DNA from: Moniliella sp. 'wahieum'
Lineage: Eukaryota; Basidiomycota; Moniliellomycetes; Moniliellales; Moniliellaceae
NCBI GenBank assembly: GCA_003971905.1
Contig: RSEE01000053.1
Coordinates: 310,001 to 374,000, forward strand
Direction of reading: 5' to 3'
DNA length: 64,000 nt
Position 1 is the first letter of the stretch, and each line of letters starts with the position of its first letter. Positions 35,269 to 44,864 of the stretch are shown here, in pieces. A program made the translations under genes and the position numbers. Below the pieces are notes generated by a model. That model searched no databases. It saw only the letters and a list, made by a program, of their open reading frames with translations, and was not told where the DNA came from.

Positions 35269-35999
35269 TGCGCCTTTGAAGTTATCCCCACTATGAGCAT
35301 GCTACGCCAACGAGTCTATTGTACTAGCGATTAATCAAGTGAAGTGATCCATGGTTTCCATTATTCGGGTCTGCTTTCAATAACGTCCACTTTCCCTGCC
35401 CACGAAGAAACCTGTCAGGGAAAAGGCGCTGGCTTCACTCCCTAAGGGGGAGGGGGTTGTCGCCCACCTATCGCACTTCAGCGCCCAGACGTGTTCCTCA
35501 ACACGGTCCTGGCCGGGTAGATGTTGTTGAAGGGCTTGCGAGTCAATTTAAACTAGTGGAATGCATGCGCCTGACCTAGTGGAATGTATCTCCTTCCCCG
35601 ACGGGAGACATCGCCGGTGGTGCCAGATAGCTGTGAGTATGGCGTTTGGACCTATAGGGGTCGGAGGTGCGAGTACGCGTAAGAATTTGGCTTATGTGTC
35701 CTGTAACGCAGCAGGGAAAAAAGACGATGGAGGCAGCATCTCGTACTGCCGGATGTCACAATAGTGCTAAGGCCTTTTCTCGACTCGCCCTGGACCGAGC
35801 AGTGCGCTTCCTCCATGACGGACTGAGCGAGTGGGGCAGGAACTTGAGCCGGGTCTATCTTGGTGCATGAGATTGGTCCGCGACTACAAACCCACAGGAC
35901 TGTCTGTCATAGCCGCTCCTCCCCAATAAACCACCATGCGTGCCCGCCTCTCGCTCTCAAAGAAGATGATCAACACACGACACGTAGATTTTGCCAAGC
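35269..35999. other. Spacer between the BRCT gene and SmD2
   Basis: These are convergent gene ends. No gene, RNA or repeat is evident beyond 3' untranslated sequence. Confidence 0.5.
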
Positions 36000-36387
36000 T
36001 TAGGCGGTTGTGTTGCGCAGCACTATCAGAACCAAGGTCAGCGATTGTGTCAGGGGAAAGAACGAGCCAACATACCCAAGACGACCGAGTCGCCGCGGAG
36101 GAACATCTTGGAGATAAAGCGGTCCTTATTGATCGGCTTACGGTTCTTGCCCCTAGGGGTCTCGGTCCACATCTCCTTGACGTTTTCGAGAACCATGTTG
36201 GAGTGGCGGTCAAAGGCCTTGACGCGGGCGAGGAGCTTTTTGTTGTTGCGGAGCGAGATGAGGATTTGTTGTTGCGCACACTCTGCTGCAGGACCGAGAG
36301 GGGGCCCTGGCTGATCTCGTACGCCTCCAGCTCGCGCAGCTGCGCCTCGTCCAGTTCGGAGCGTGGGACGTGGAGGTATTGGGACAT
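36000..36387 (-). CDS. SMD2: Small nuclear ribonucleoprotein SmD2
   Basis: SmD2 is one of the seven Sm proteins that ring U1, U2, U4 and U5 snRNAs. Sm motif 1 ([32 protein letters not shown]) and the linker to Sm motif 2 ([22 protein letters not shown]) are textbook. The last intron, 36023-36075 (53 nt, GTATGT donor, GATAG acceptor), joins DSVVL to VLRNTTA-stop; without it the protein would end wrongly. The ATG at 36387 gives [21 protein letters not shown], as in other fungi. One base is missing near 36266: the frame breaks between SVRNN and QILISLRNN, where a CC would restore it. The length is about 112 residues, normal for the family. Confidence 0.93.
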
Positions 36388-37315
36388 GGTGGCGGCGCAG
36401 AGGTGGGGGCGTGTTGTGTGGCCTCCATCGGTAGACGCCTAGACGCCCGCGACGGGCGGAAGAATTTGGGTTTGTTTTATTTTTGGCTTCATTTTGGCTG
36501 CGACGGGATGTGATGCGGGTGTGATGGCATGCTCGGCACTTACAATGCGTGGCTCGTGGCATGGCCCAGTCAGCAGCCTGCCCCAAGCAGTGGGCATTGG
36601 AGATGGGTTCACTTTCCGCCCCTCCACTCGTTCCGCTGCCCAGCCCAGGAGTTTTCTTCTTTTTGCGCCCGCCCCTGGCGGTTGTCGGCTGCCAGCCACC
36701 ACCACCTGCTGTGAGTAAGTGTCGTCCGAAGCGTTGGATGATGACCAAGCCCCACGGGGCTGTGTCCGTTTACTTAGGAAGAGCCGTCGAAGCGGCGGGA
36801 ACATCACGCAAGCACGGCTGGTGTGCATGCCACCCCTTCCTCGCTCCCGACTGAGCACTGTGACACGACGCTCCGCCCGCCTAGCCGAGGCCCTGGATGC
36901 CCAGCCCCACGCTCATTCAACTCCCCTATGGGGCTCTTTCTTCTACGGAGGATGGGGTTTGGTAGTGGGAGAGGGTTGTGCTGTTGTGGGCCGGGAGCAA
37001 AGGGAGGAAGCGGGGCAGGCGTTGAGCGTCGAGTCTGGTTTGGTCTGGGGCTTGAGGAGGGGGTGCCCGTGTACGCTTGGCTGACTTGTGTGCCCGTCCG
37101 CGAGGGCGAGAACAGGTCACTACTGAATTGCCACTTTTGTTTTTGCTCAAGCAAGGTTGCTAACTTTTCATGTCATGTGCAACAGACTGCGTTGACTCCC
37201 GACAAATGCATCGTTTGTCTGACTCGAAGCATTTTACGTTCTCATGTACCCGACAGCCCTATATCATGCAGCCAACAAAGTCTCTAGTTGGGATGAAGTG
37301 AATGCCCCCATAGAT
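36388..37315. other. Spacer between SmD2 and Prp17
   Basis: It contains the SmD2 promoter (minus) and the Prp17 3' flank. Plus-strand open frames of about 100-120 codons (36549-37084) have no domain and I leave them uncalled. Confidence 0.4.
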
Positions 37316-39252
37316 TCAAGCCCAGAGCTTGATGCTCCCATCCCACGAGCCAGTAATGACTTGAGACGTTTCGTGCGGCAGCCAACAGTGGGAGATGACG
37401 ACGCGGTCATGCGCCTTGATGCGCTTGAGGATGCGGGTCGTTTTCCAATCCCAAAACACCAGGTTGCCTGCACCGTCGCCAGAGGAGACAAAGCGACCAT
37501 CAGGACTAAAGTTGACTTGGCACGCGTACCCGGCCACATTGTGCCCACGAAAGGACTTTTTGCGGTTCGCGCGGAACGTGTCGGCCGTGTAGATCAACAC
37601 TTGATTGTCGAGCGACTGGCAGGCCAGGTATTTGGCGGACGGGGATAGCGTAACAGCCGGCATAGAGTACATGGTGGGATCGGCAATGTACTTGATCACC
37701 ACGGGTATGTCCCACTCCCACGCACGCATCGTCTTATCGTCCGACGTGCTCACGAACCGTCGGTTCTGATCCACGAACGTAATGCTGTTGATCGCACCAA
37801 GATGCTGGTCGTACTCTTGGGTGATCTCACCAGACCGCAGATCGTATTGAATAATCTTCTTGTCGTTCATACCCGCGAGGAAACAGTGCTTCTCCTCCTC
37901 AGGATGGAAAGCGACGCAATAAGGTGTCTTGCCATTGGAAAAAGTCCGGATGGCCTGCCCAGTTTCCGTGTCCCAAAGTTTAATTTGCCGGTCATACGAG
38001 GCCGAGAGGAACTGGGTTCCAGACGGGCTGAACTCCGCCGTCCGGACCGCTTTGTTATGACCCATGAATGTACGCAACACCCGCCCATCATGGTACACGT
38101 CCCACAGCTTGACTTTGGTGTCCATACTTGCTGAGAGGAGGAGATGCCCACTTCGAGGAAAGAGTCGGACTGATGAGACACCTTTGGTGTGTCCCTTGAA
38201 CTCATGTACACACTCCTTGGGAAGGAAGCAAGTCTGATCCCCCGGATTCGAGAACAAATTGGAGTCCACGTCCGTCGGGACGGACATGTAGGTTCGGCCT
38301 TGGTAATCGTACATGGACTCGCCATGGAAGATGGAGCGTTCCTCCCCGGTGGTGCACCGGTCTTGGCTAGTGCTTTTTCTTCTTTTTGGGCTTGAAGTTT
38401 CTTCTCCGAAGCACGCAGCTCTTCCCTAGCCTTGGAAGCAGACAGCTGTTCTTCCGAAGGCCCTACCCCTTCCGTCAGGTTCACCTTCTCCCCCGCCCAG
38501 CCGGCCCAAGGACCCTGGTACGCCCCCTCCCCCTCGGTCACACTTGCGTCCCCTCCCTGTGCGCGATTCCTCTTAATGTCCCGTGACTTGGCCCGCATCT
38601 CCCCCCCGGCCAGACCGGCATTCCGATCGAGTGCCATACCACCCGAACCAGACGGGGTGCCGACAAATGCGCCCAGGTGGGCTGGGTCGTGAGCGTAGCC
38701 CTTAGTATCAAAGGTGCGCTGCTCATTGCGGAAGTCAATGGGCCGGAGGAACGCGGGCTCGACATGGCCGGTCCATACGTTCTGGCGTTTACGCATGATC
38801 TCTTCTTCCGTTGTTGCTTGGAGCGAGCGCGACAGCACCTCATACGGCAAGTTCACCAGCATCGCCGAGTCTTGCGGAGCGAGCGTGATTGCCTCATCCT
38901 GGGAAGGGGCAGCCTCGACTTCTGGGGCAGACGGGCGGACAAGTGCAGTAGGTGGCGAAGGCGCTTTCCGTTTGCGCTTATCCCTTGGAGCAGGAAAAGT
39001 GTTGGTGTGCGAAACACGATGCAAGCCAAAAGGGTCGTCGAGTGGGTTGACAGGGCCCAGGTCGTCGTCGTCGTTGACATTTTCATCGTCCTCCTCCTCT
39101 TGGGGGGCACTACTGCCCGGAACAGAATTGGCAGAAGAAAAGGTGTTACTGAATGTGCTCGGAGTGGGAAGGGAAGCGGCCGGGGCGGTGATGGTGGGGG
39201 CCTCCGTCTCGGATACCGAGTCGCTGTCGGACGCGTACCCAACCAACGACAT
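37316..39252 (-). CDS. PRP17: Pre-mRNA splicing factor Prp17 (Cdc40)
   Basis: This WD40 protein acts in the second catalytic step of splicing. The N-terminal third is acidic and disordered (MSLVGYASDSDSVSE at the start, EEEDDENVNDDDD), then comes the conserved NLPYEVLSRSLQ and HVEPAFLRPIDFRNEQRTF. Seven WD repeats follow at about 38215-37316, beginning KECVHEFKGHTKGVSSVRLF and ending VITGSWDGSIKLWA-stop. The last repeats include AINSITFVDQNRRFVSTSDD and CQVNFSPDGRFVSSGDG. The two halves are in different frames because of a single missing base in the CCCC at 38344-38347 (GAPPG to EERSIFHGESMYDYQ). No intron is needed. The total is about 645 residues. Start at 39252 fits Prp17 homologues, which also begin with a short MxxVxxYxSDS-like motif. 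Confidence 0.93.
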
Positions 39253-39984
39253 GGTTGGGCCTCACCAAACAACCACTGGGCGATGCCCGAGTTATGAACG
39301 GGGCGGAATAGGGCGCGGCCACGATGTGCATATTCCGCCGGGGGGAAATTTTAAGGCCTGAGGGCCCCGAGGCTAAGAACGACTGCTAATACAGAGACAC
39401 TTTCCATACTCCATTTCGACTTGGTTCACTGCCCCGGATTGATTGCATCTCCCTGCCACAGCCGAAAAGAGGAAGAGGCGTCAACGCTCAGTCTTCTCCA
39501 AGGGTACGCAGGATGGCATCGTGAGTATGAGGGGGATGCTGGGAGTCAAAAGTGCATTTTCCTGTGTCTAGTCTCGCTTGTCCTCATGAGAATGAAAGGA
39601 GGTTGTCGAGTATACTAGCCTAGTACTAACATCCCCGACTCTCATCGATTGTTAAAATATAGTTCTACTGACCTTCCTTCATCCTCAACCACGGCGCTCC
39701 AAACACTCCTTACTGTCCAGACAACGAGGGTGGCTATTGCCTAGGTGTAGGCTGGGACGGAGTTGGCAACTCAATCTCTTGACTTACCCACAGGAGGCCA
39801 GGTCCGTGGCCTGGCGCTTGTGAAATACACCCCCTCTTCCTAGTAGACATTCCTACTAGCAGACAGTTCTTTCGGCCTTTCCACCTGGTCCGTACCCAAC
39901 TGACAGTGAAATCCTCCACAAGTTCCAGCACTGTGACCATGGTCCTGGCAGTTCTTGCCGCATGCACACATGCAATTATACACA
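39253..39984. other. Spacer upstream of Prp17
   Basis: This is the promoter side of Prp17. No gene or structured RNA is recognised; the right end abuts the second double-hairpin repeat. Confidence 0.45.
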
Positions 39985-40064
39985 ACTAGAAGACCACCGG
40001 GCCTACGGCCCGGTCAGCTGGGGCCTCGCCCCAGCTTGGTACTTGGTCGCCACCTTAGCCACCG
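39985..40064. repeat. Double-hairpin repeat, copy 2
   Basis: This is the same 52-bp block as at 32375, with the two stems at 39996-40014 and 40015-40036. The only difference inside the block is the loop CTC in place of TTC. GTCGCCACCTTAGCCACCG follows at 40046. Copy 2 sits 16 bp upstream of the LINE-like open frame that starts at 40080, and no tRNA gene is adjacent. Confidence 0.85.
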
Positions 40065-40079
40065 TTCCGCCGGGGTGTC

Positions 40080-40703
40080 ATGTCCTCGCTGGAGCACATC
40101 ATGTCTTGCACCCGCACCCAGGCCAAGTTTAGTGCGTTGCATGAGGCAGTGAGGGAGCCCATTCTCCAGCTCATACGCTCCATCCCCGACACTCACGTCC
40201 GCAACGAACCTATGGTGGAGGACGAGGATGGGACGAGGCGCGGACCGAGGGCACAGCGCACCGACTACCGCGTGATGGGGCCTGGAGCACTGGGAGGATC
40301 AGGAATGGAGGTCGACCACACGCTGCGCGACACGGGAACGCAAGAGGCGCAGAGCGCGTACCGGCGGGTGGTGCAGAGCACTGCGTCGCCTTTGGAACGC
40401 TGGGAGAAGGAACTGCTTCGGCTGCTTGAACAAGCAGAATGCGACAAGAACGCCAAGTACCAGGGACGCACTCAAGAGCCGTTTTTCCCCCTGGTTTTGA
40501 CGACGCGAGGATACTACGGCACCAAGACAGCGGGCAAGTTGTTTGCGCATTGGAAGGAGTTGGCTACTAAGTCTCAGTGGAAATGGTTCCTCGCTCGGAT
40601 GTCAACCACGTTCATCCGTGTCCACACGCGCTTCCTAGGGTACGGGACCGGATGGCGAGAACCGGAGGGTCCTGATATCCTGGCGATCCCTCTGGTTCCT
40701 TGA
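40080..40703 (+). CDS. LINE-like C-terminal ORF or orphan protein
   Basis: This is an uninterrupted frame of 207 codons (MSSLEHIMSCTRTQ ... AIPLVP). It is rich in charged residues and contains HVRNEPMVEDEDGTR, DTGTQEAQSAYRRV and EPFFPLVLTTRGYYGTK. That last block resembles the short region after the reverse transcriptase in some non-LTR retrotransposons (a PFxxxxGGxG-type patch), where it follows a ring of conserved His and Lys. No reverse transcriptase is present in this window next to it, so it would be a 5'-truncated LINE copy. The adjacent double-hairpin repeat may be part of the same element. It could instead be an orphan host gene. The family is named only from memory of motif style, so confidence is low. 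Confidence 0.35.
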   Translation: MSSLEHIMSCTRTQAKFSALHEAVREPILQLIRSIPDTHVRNEPMVEDEDGTRRGPRAQRTDYRVMGPGALGGSGMEVDHTLRDTGTQEAQSAYRRVVQSTASPLERWEKELLRLLEQAECDKNAKYQGRTQEPFFPLVLTTRGYYGTKTAGKLFAHWKELATKSQWKWFLARMSTTFIRVHTRFLGYGTGWREPEGPDILAIPLVP

Positions 40704-40945
40704 CCTTAGTGGCGCTTTCAAGTAACCCCCGCAAGATGAACGGTTCGGTTCAGACGTAGCGTTCCCCCTGTCCCAGCCTTAAGCTCAGTCAATAATATGG
40801 ATTCAAAAGGGAGATTGAGGAGCTTGGATCACATACTTGGGGAAAAGTCGCGCAAGCCGTGCGTTAGGAGGCACAATACTTGCTACTGGCGCGAACGCGA
40901 TCTCCGATTCGATAAAGAACAAAAGGGATGGGGATCTAGAGCCAG

Positions 40946-42727
40946 TTAGTTCACATCGCAATTACCGAAGCTGAAGGGGGAGCTGCGCACCATCAATACG
41001 TTGAGTCCGGCGAGGAATAGTGACCCTCCCACGGGCTGCATTCGCCTAAACATCTGCCCAACTGTCAGTAATGCCAGCGAAACGATAGAAGTATGTACGC
41101 ACTGGGATAGCGAAGAGGGGCATGGCGGTACTGAAGATACAACGGACGCAAGTATTGCAAGCCATGGCAGATGCTGCAACGGGACGGAAAGCTTCCCCAG
41201 TGTAAGCGAAAATGGACATGAAGCAAAGAATGACCCCCGTTCCAAATGGCAAGATGGAAATGATAGGGGCCACCCAATGGACCGACTTAAAGGTAGTCAA
41301 GCCAAATACGACCAAGCCCACCACCGTCAAGATTGCCCCAAGCATACTGGGGAATAGACGTTCTTCTGGGGGAGGACTTCCGTCATACTTTTCCAATGCC
41401 CGCCTGTACCTCTTATTCCAATACGGAATTGAACAAACTGCCAGTATCCCCTACAAGGATACCAGAGAATGACTTGAGGATGATGTCAGTATCTCGCATC
41501 ACCAGGTCAAAGAAGGTGCGACACGTACGAGGCCCGACTGCCAATCGTTGAAGTTGTGTTTAGTGCGCATGGTAAAGGGGAGCGCCTCAAAGAGCAAGTA
41601 CACGATACCGAGAAGAAGTGCCGACCAAGCACATAACAGGGAAAGCATCAACTCGGTTGCAAGGAGCACGGGAATCCTTCGCATGAACTGCAAAACGACC
41701 TGCGTCTTGTTTTTACTTCCCACATCTAGTTCCATTTGAGACACCCACGCGGGGTCGTTGGTTTCGCGGCGGAGACGCTGAGCACGACGCGTCAGGATAA
41801 GAGGGTGGTAGGTTTCTTGATAGAAGAAGATAAGCCCAATGACAAGAATGAAAGACCAAATGATGATTGGAAAGTAAGTCCAACGGAAACCGCCAGTGAA
41901 CTGGTTGGCAAAGCCAGAGTATATTGGACCTAGAATAGGACCTAGAAACGGGCTGGAGAGTAAGTTAGTTTTAGGAGGGGCAGAGAACATTAGAGTACAT
42001 ACCCAACAGTAAACAAAGACATGGGGACAAACAATTCCTCCCGAGGAAAGAGGTCAGTGCATGTGGCCCCAGCAACACTGAGGAAGGCACTAGCGGAAAA
42101 TGCAGACAGAAATCGGAAGATGATAAGAACAGCGATATTGTTGGCGAAGGCAACGGGGAAGTTGAGGAGGAAGAAAGCCCCCAAGGAAATAATGTAGATG
42201 GGCCGTCGCCCGTAGAACTCCGAAAGCGGGGAAAAGATGGCAGGTCCCAAGCCAAAGCCAAGGACGAACCTAGTCAAACACACGTTACGTTAGTGTCACT
42301 GCATACCTTCAAAATAGGGTACTCACAAGGCGACAGTCAGAATTGCGACTTCTTGCCCCACATGAAACTTTTCTTGGACGTGGCCATAGCTAAGAGCAGC
42401 GGCACTACTGCAAGTAGTGGCGACCAGCGCGGCTTGGATAACAAGGAGGAGGAGAAAGAAGCGGCGAGTTCCCCATGTCATGGGGTTTTCCGGGTCCGCA
42501 AGGGGGTCAGGCAACGATTCTACGAGGTCGGCATCTGAGTAAACACCCCAGCCGACCAACTTGCGCTTTTGCGTGTCGCATGCGTCATCGACGGGGTTGA
42601 GGTCAGGAATCGTGCTGGCTGACCGTTCATCAATCGGCTTTTCTCCTTGTGGGCCGGGGCGGTATTGGATGGTGGATGCATCGAGCTGGTCGTCCGCGGC
42701 CAAGTTGGCAACCGTTGCGAATGCCAT
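40946..42727 (-). CDS. MFS exporter, DHA1 polyamine/drug type
   Basis: This is a major-facilitator proton antiporter of the Tpo1/Flu1-like group (plasma membrane). A cytosolic N-terminal region precedes the family's DPENPMTWGTRRFFLLLLV. Motif A is clear (SPLSEFYGRRPIYI), then come ARGxxG-type helices with FLSAFSASAFLSVAG, GFRWTYFPIIIWSFI and a long middle loop. Four introns fit: 42270-42326 (57 nt), 41953-42002 (50 nt), 41451-41528 (78 nt) and 41054-41102 (49 nt). They join TVAL to FVLGFGLGP, FTVG to PFLGPILGP, QSGLV to GILAVCSIPYWNKRY and LFAIP to MFRRMQPVGGS. Only the last few residues look frame-slipped, because the usual C terminus PVPFLFYKYG is replaced by SSPFSFGN. The substrate cannot be inferred. 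Confidence 0.85.
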
Positions 42728-43184
42728 GTGCGAGAGGATATGGACGCAGGAAGCTGAGAGCTCACACTCTTACGAGGCAGCTACTATAGATGGTGGGGGA
42801 GAGACCCAAGGTCAAGAGCCACGGCCCAACGCGTTGAGTGCCGGCCGCTCGCTCTGGGGGGTTGGAAATTGGACAGGTGATTTTGGATTCTGAGACTGGA
42901 TATACCCACGCATAAACACCGGTTGTGTGTTTGGAATGGTCAGCAAATCCGTGTGGTTGCTTTCGTTCGTATGGCCTGGTGGTCGTCGGCGAGCTGGTGC
43001 CGGGATGCCGAGTTCGGTAGCGGTCTGTATCAACACGATGCACGGCCGAGCGGAACCGGCTCCGCATCATGCATCATGCATCGCTTGATATTTCCCGTGC
43101 TATCGCCGAGCGGAATTGCAGTCTAGCGAAGCGCCGACCATCGGCTCTGGCGTTTGCTTCCGCGGACTTAAAGCGGCTCAGCCG

Positions 43185-43241
43185 GTTAAACGTTAAACGT
43201 TAACGCTAAGCGCTTAAGCTTTAAGCTTCAAGCTTTAAGCT
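43185..43241. repeat. AAGCTTTAAGCTTCAAG degenerate array
   Basis: Repeats of TTAAACG and then AAGCTTTAAGC/TTCAAGC form a dense set of overlapping palindromes. It is related to the GCTTGAA arrays elsewhere. Confidence 0.6.
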
Positions 43242-44473
43242 CGCCCCAGCCGAGAGACGAGATGGAAGAACACCGCAGATCACATGCATGTCACATGCCA
43301 CAAGAGAAGATCCATGTCACCTGCTGGCAAGCTTTCAAATGTCATTGGTGGTTCCGGACATGCCTTCAGGGCCTCAGAATCCGAATCGCCAGGGGCGCAT
43401 CAGCGCAGCCCATGCTAGACGCCAGTGCTAGGGTTGTTTGAGGTGAACGTTGCATTAATGATTGGGGACGCTCGCCTAGCCGGGCGGAAGAGTGCCGCTC
43501 GCCGGCTGCGCCCCCCCTGCGCTCTCGCCTGTCTCCATCCCTTCAGACGTTCAACGCTTGAAGACTTGTGTGGCTCGCCACTTGACCCCCCCACCTTGCA
43601 CCTTGAGCCGTTCCTCACGCAGCATTGCAGGTGTGGCATCATGTCCTTGCTTGAGCAAAGAAAAAAGAGCAACTGATGATATATTGGTTGAGACCCAACA
43701 CCACACGATTTGATGGCTACGGGGGCCTCCCCAGAGCTCCTCTCGGAGCTGGGCAAAGGTAGCGGGGAGGTGTGCGGATTGGGTGGGCAGAGAGCGTTGA
43801 ACTCAACGTTGAACATGTTGAGCTGGCAACCACTGGCAGCAGCTGCCCACGTTGGTGAGTTGAGCACGTGGCTGTGCTGGACCTTCAGGTATTCACGGCA
43901 GAGTTGGTGCCAATACGCTCACATCTCCTCATCTTCCCATCCTTTCCCACCCTCCCCCGCAAAGAGAGGCAACATGTAGCAACCCACGCCAGCTGCGGTC
44001 GCACTCTCTCTCGGGGGGTGGTACATGTGCTTATTATAACTCTTGTTGGCCACAGGTGTGTGAGACGGTATGGTGGGGTATCTGTGGGGCGTGCGGTGGA
44101 CTGCATGGCTCAGTAACACGTCGAACCGGTGGCGTTCTCCGATAGCCCCTGGTAACCCGTAACCCGTAACCGCGTAACCCATTCGCCAGCCGCATCAAAT
44201 CCGGCGCCTATCTCCACCAGAGCTCACTGCATGGGATGTGCCGCGTGACGAGACGCCACGACACCGAGTGCTGACACTCGCACGCTCGCTAGCCTCTAGC
44301 CTCTAGCCTTTTTCGGAGCATGGTCAGTCAGGTCAGCAGAGGCGGACGAGGGCGCCATTCCATTCACTAAGTACGTTTTAAGAGTCATGAATCACAGGCC
44401 TCTCTTGTCGATGGGAGGAGCGGGCAGCAGGATGAGACCACTCCGAGGGAAAGGTAGAGACGAGTGGGCGGGG

Positions 44474-44600
44474 CGGTCTTTAGTCTGCGGTCTTTAGTCT
44501 GCGGTCTTTACTAGTCTGCGGTCTTTACTAGTCTGCGGTCTTCAGTCTGCGGTCTTCAGTCTGCAGTCGGCGTTCTTCAGTCTGCCATCTTGAGTCCTTG
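44474..44600. repeat. AGTCTGCGGTCTT minisatellite
   Basis: About seven units of 14-18 bp with consensus GGTCTTTAGTCTGC in tandem; some units carry an inserted CTAG or have CAG in place of TAG. The array decays into TCTTGAGTCCTTGAGTC at its right end. Confidence 0.8.
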
Positions 44601-44864
44601 AGTCTACACTCTGCGGTCTGCAACGTCGGCAGCAGCTATATGGAGGCAGGAGGACGAGGAGACGAGCCGAGCGTGGGCGCCTGGCATGGCGCAATGTGTG
44701 GGCGAGAGAGCTGAAGCTTGAAGATCGGTCCGCAGTTCGTTGGCTACGTGCCTCGCCAGACCTGCTCCTCGGTCCGCCACACCGCTGCCAGGAAACGGGC
44801 AACGTGAGACGAAGGCTACAGGACGCAAGACATGAGACATGAGACATGAGACCCGCGAAAAAAG

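Larger units (their letters stand above)
42728..44864. other. Gene-free, repeat-rich spacer
   Basis: No gene is supported on either strand. It holds a degenerate AAGCTTNAAGC array (43185-43241), a CGTAACCC run (44151-44180), a CTAGCCT run near 44290-44310 and a 14-bp AGTCTGCGGTCTTTA-type minisatellite (44474-44600). Short CACATG units occur near 43285-43300. Confidence 0.5.

Noticed and set aside
44151-44180. CGTAACCC run as a telomere-like tract
   Set aside because: It has only three or four units, is imperfect, and differs from the TTAGGG type usual in basidiomycetes.
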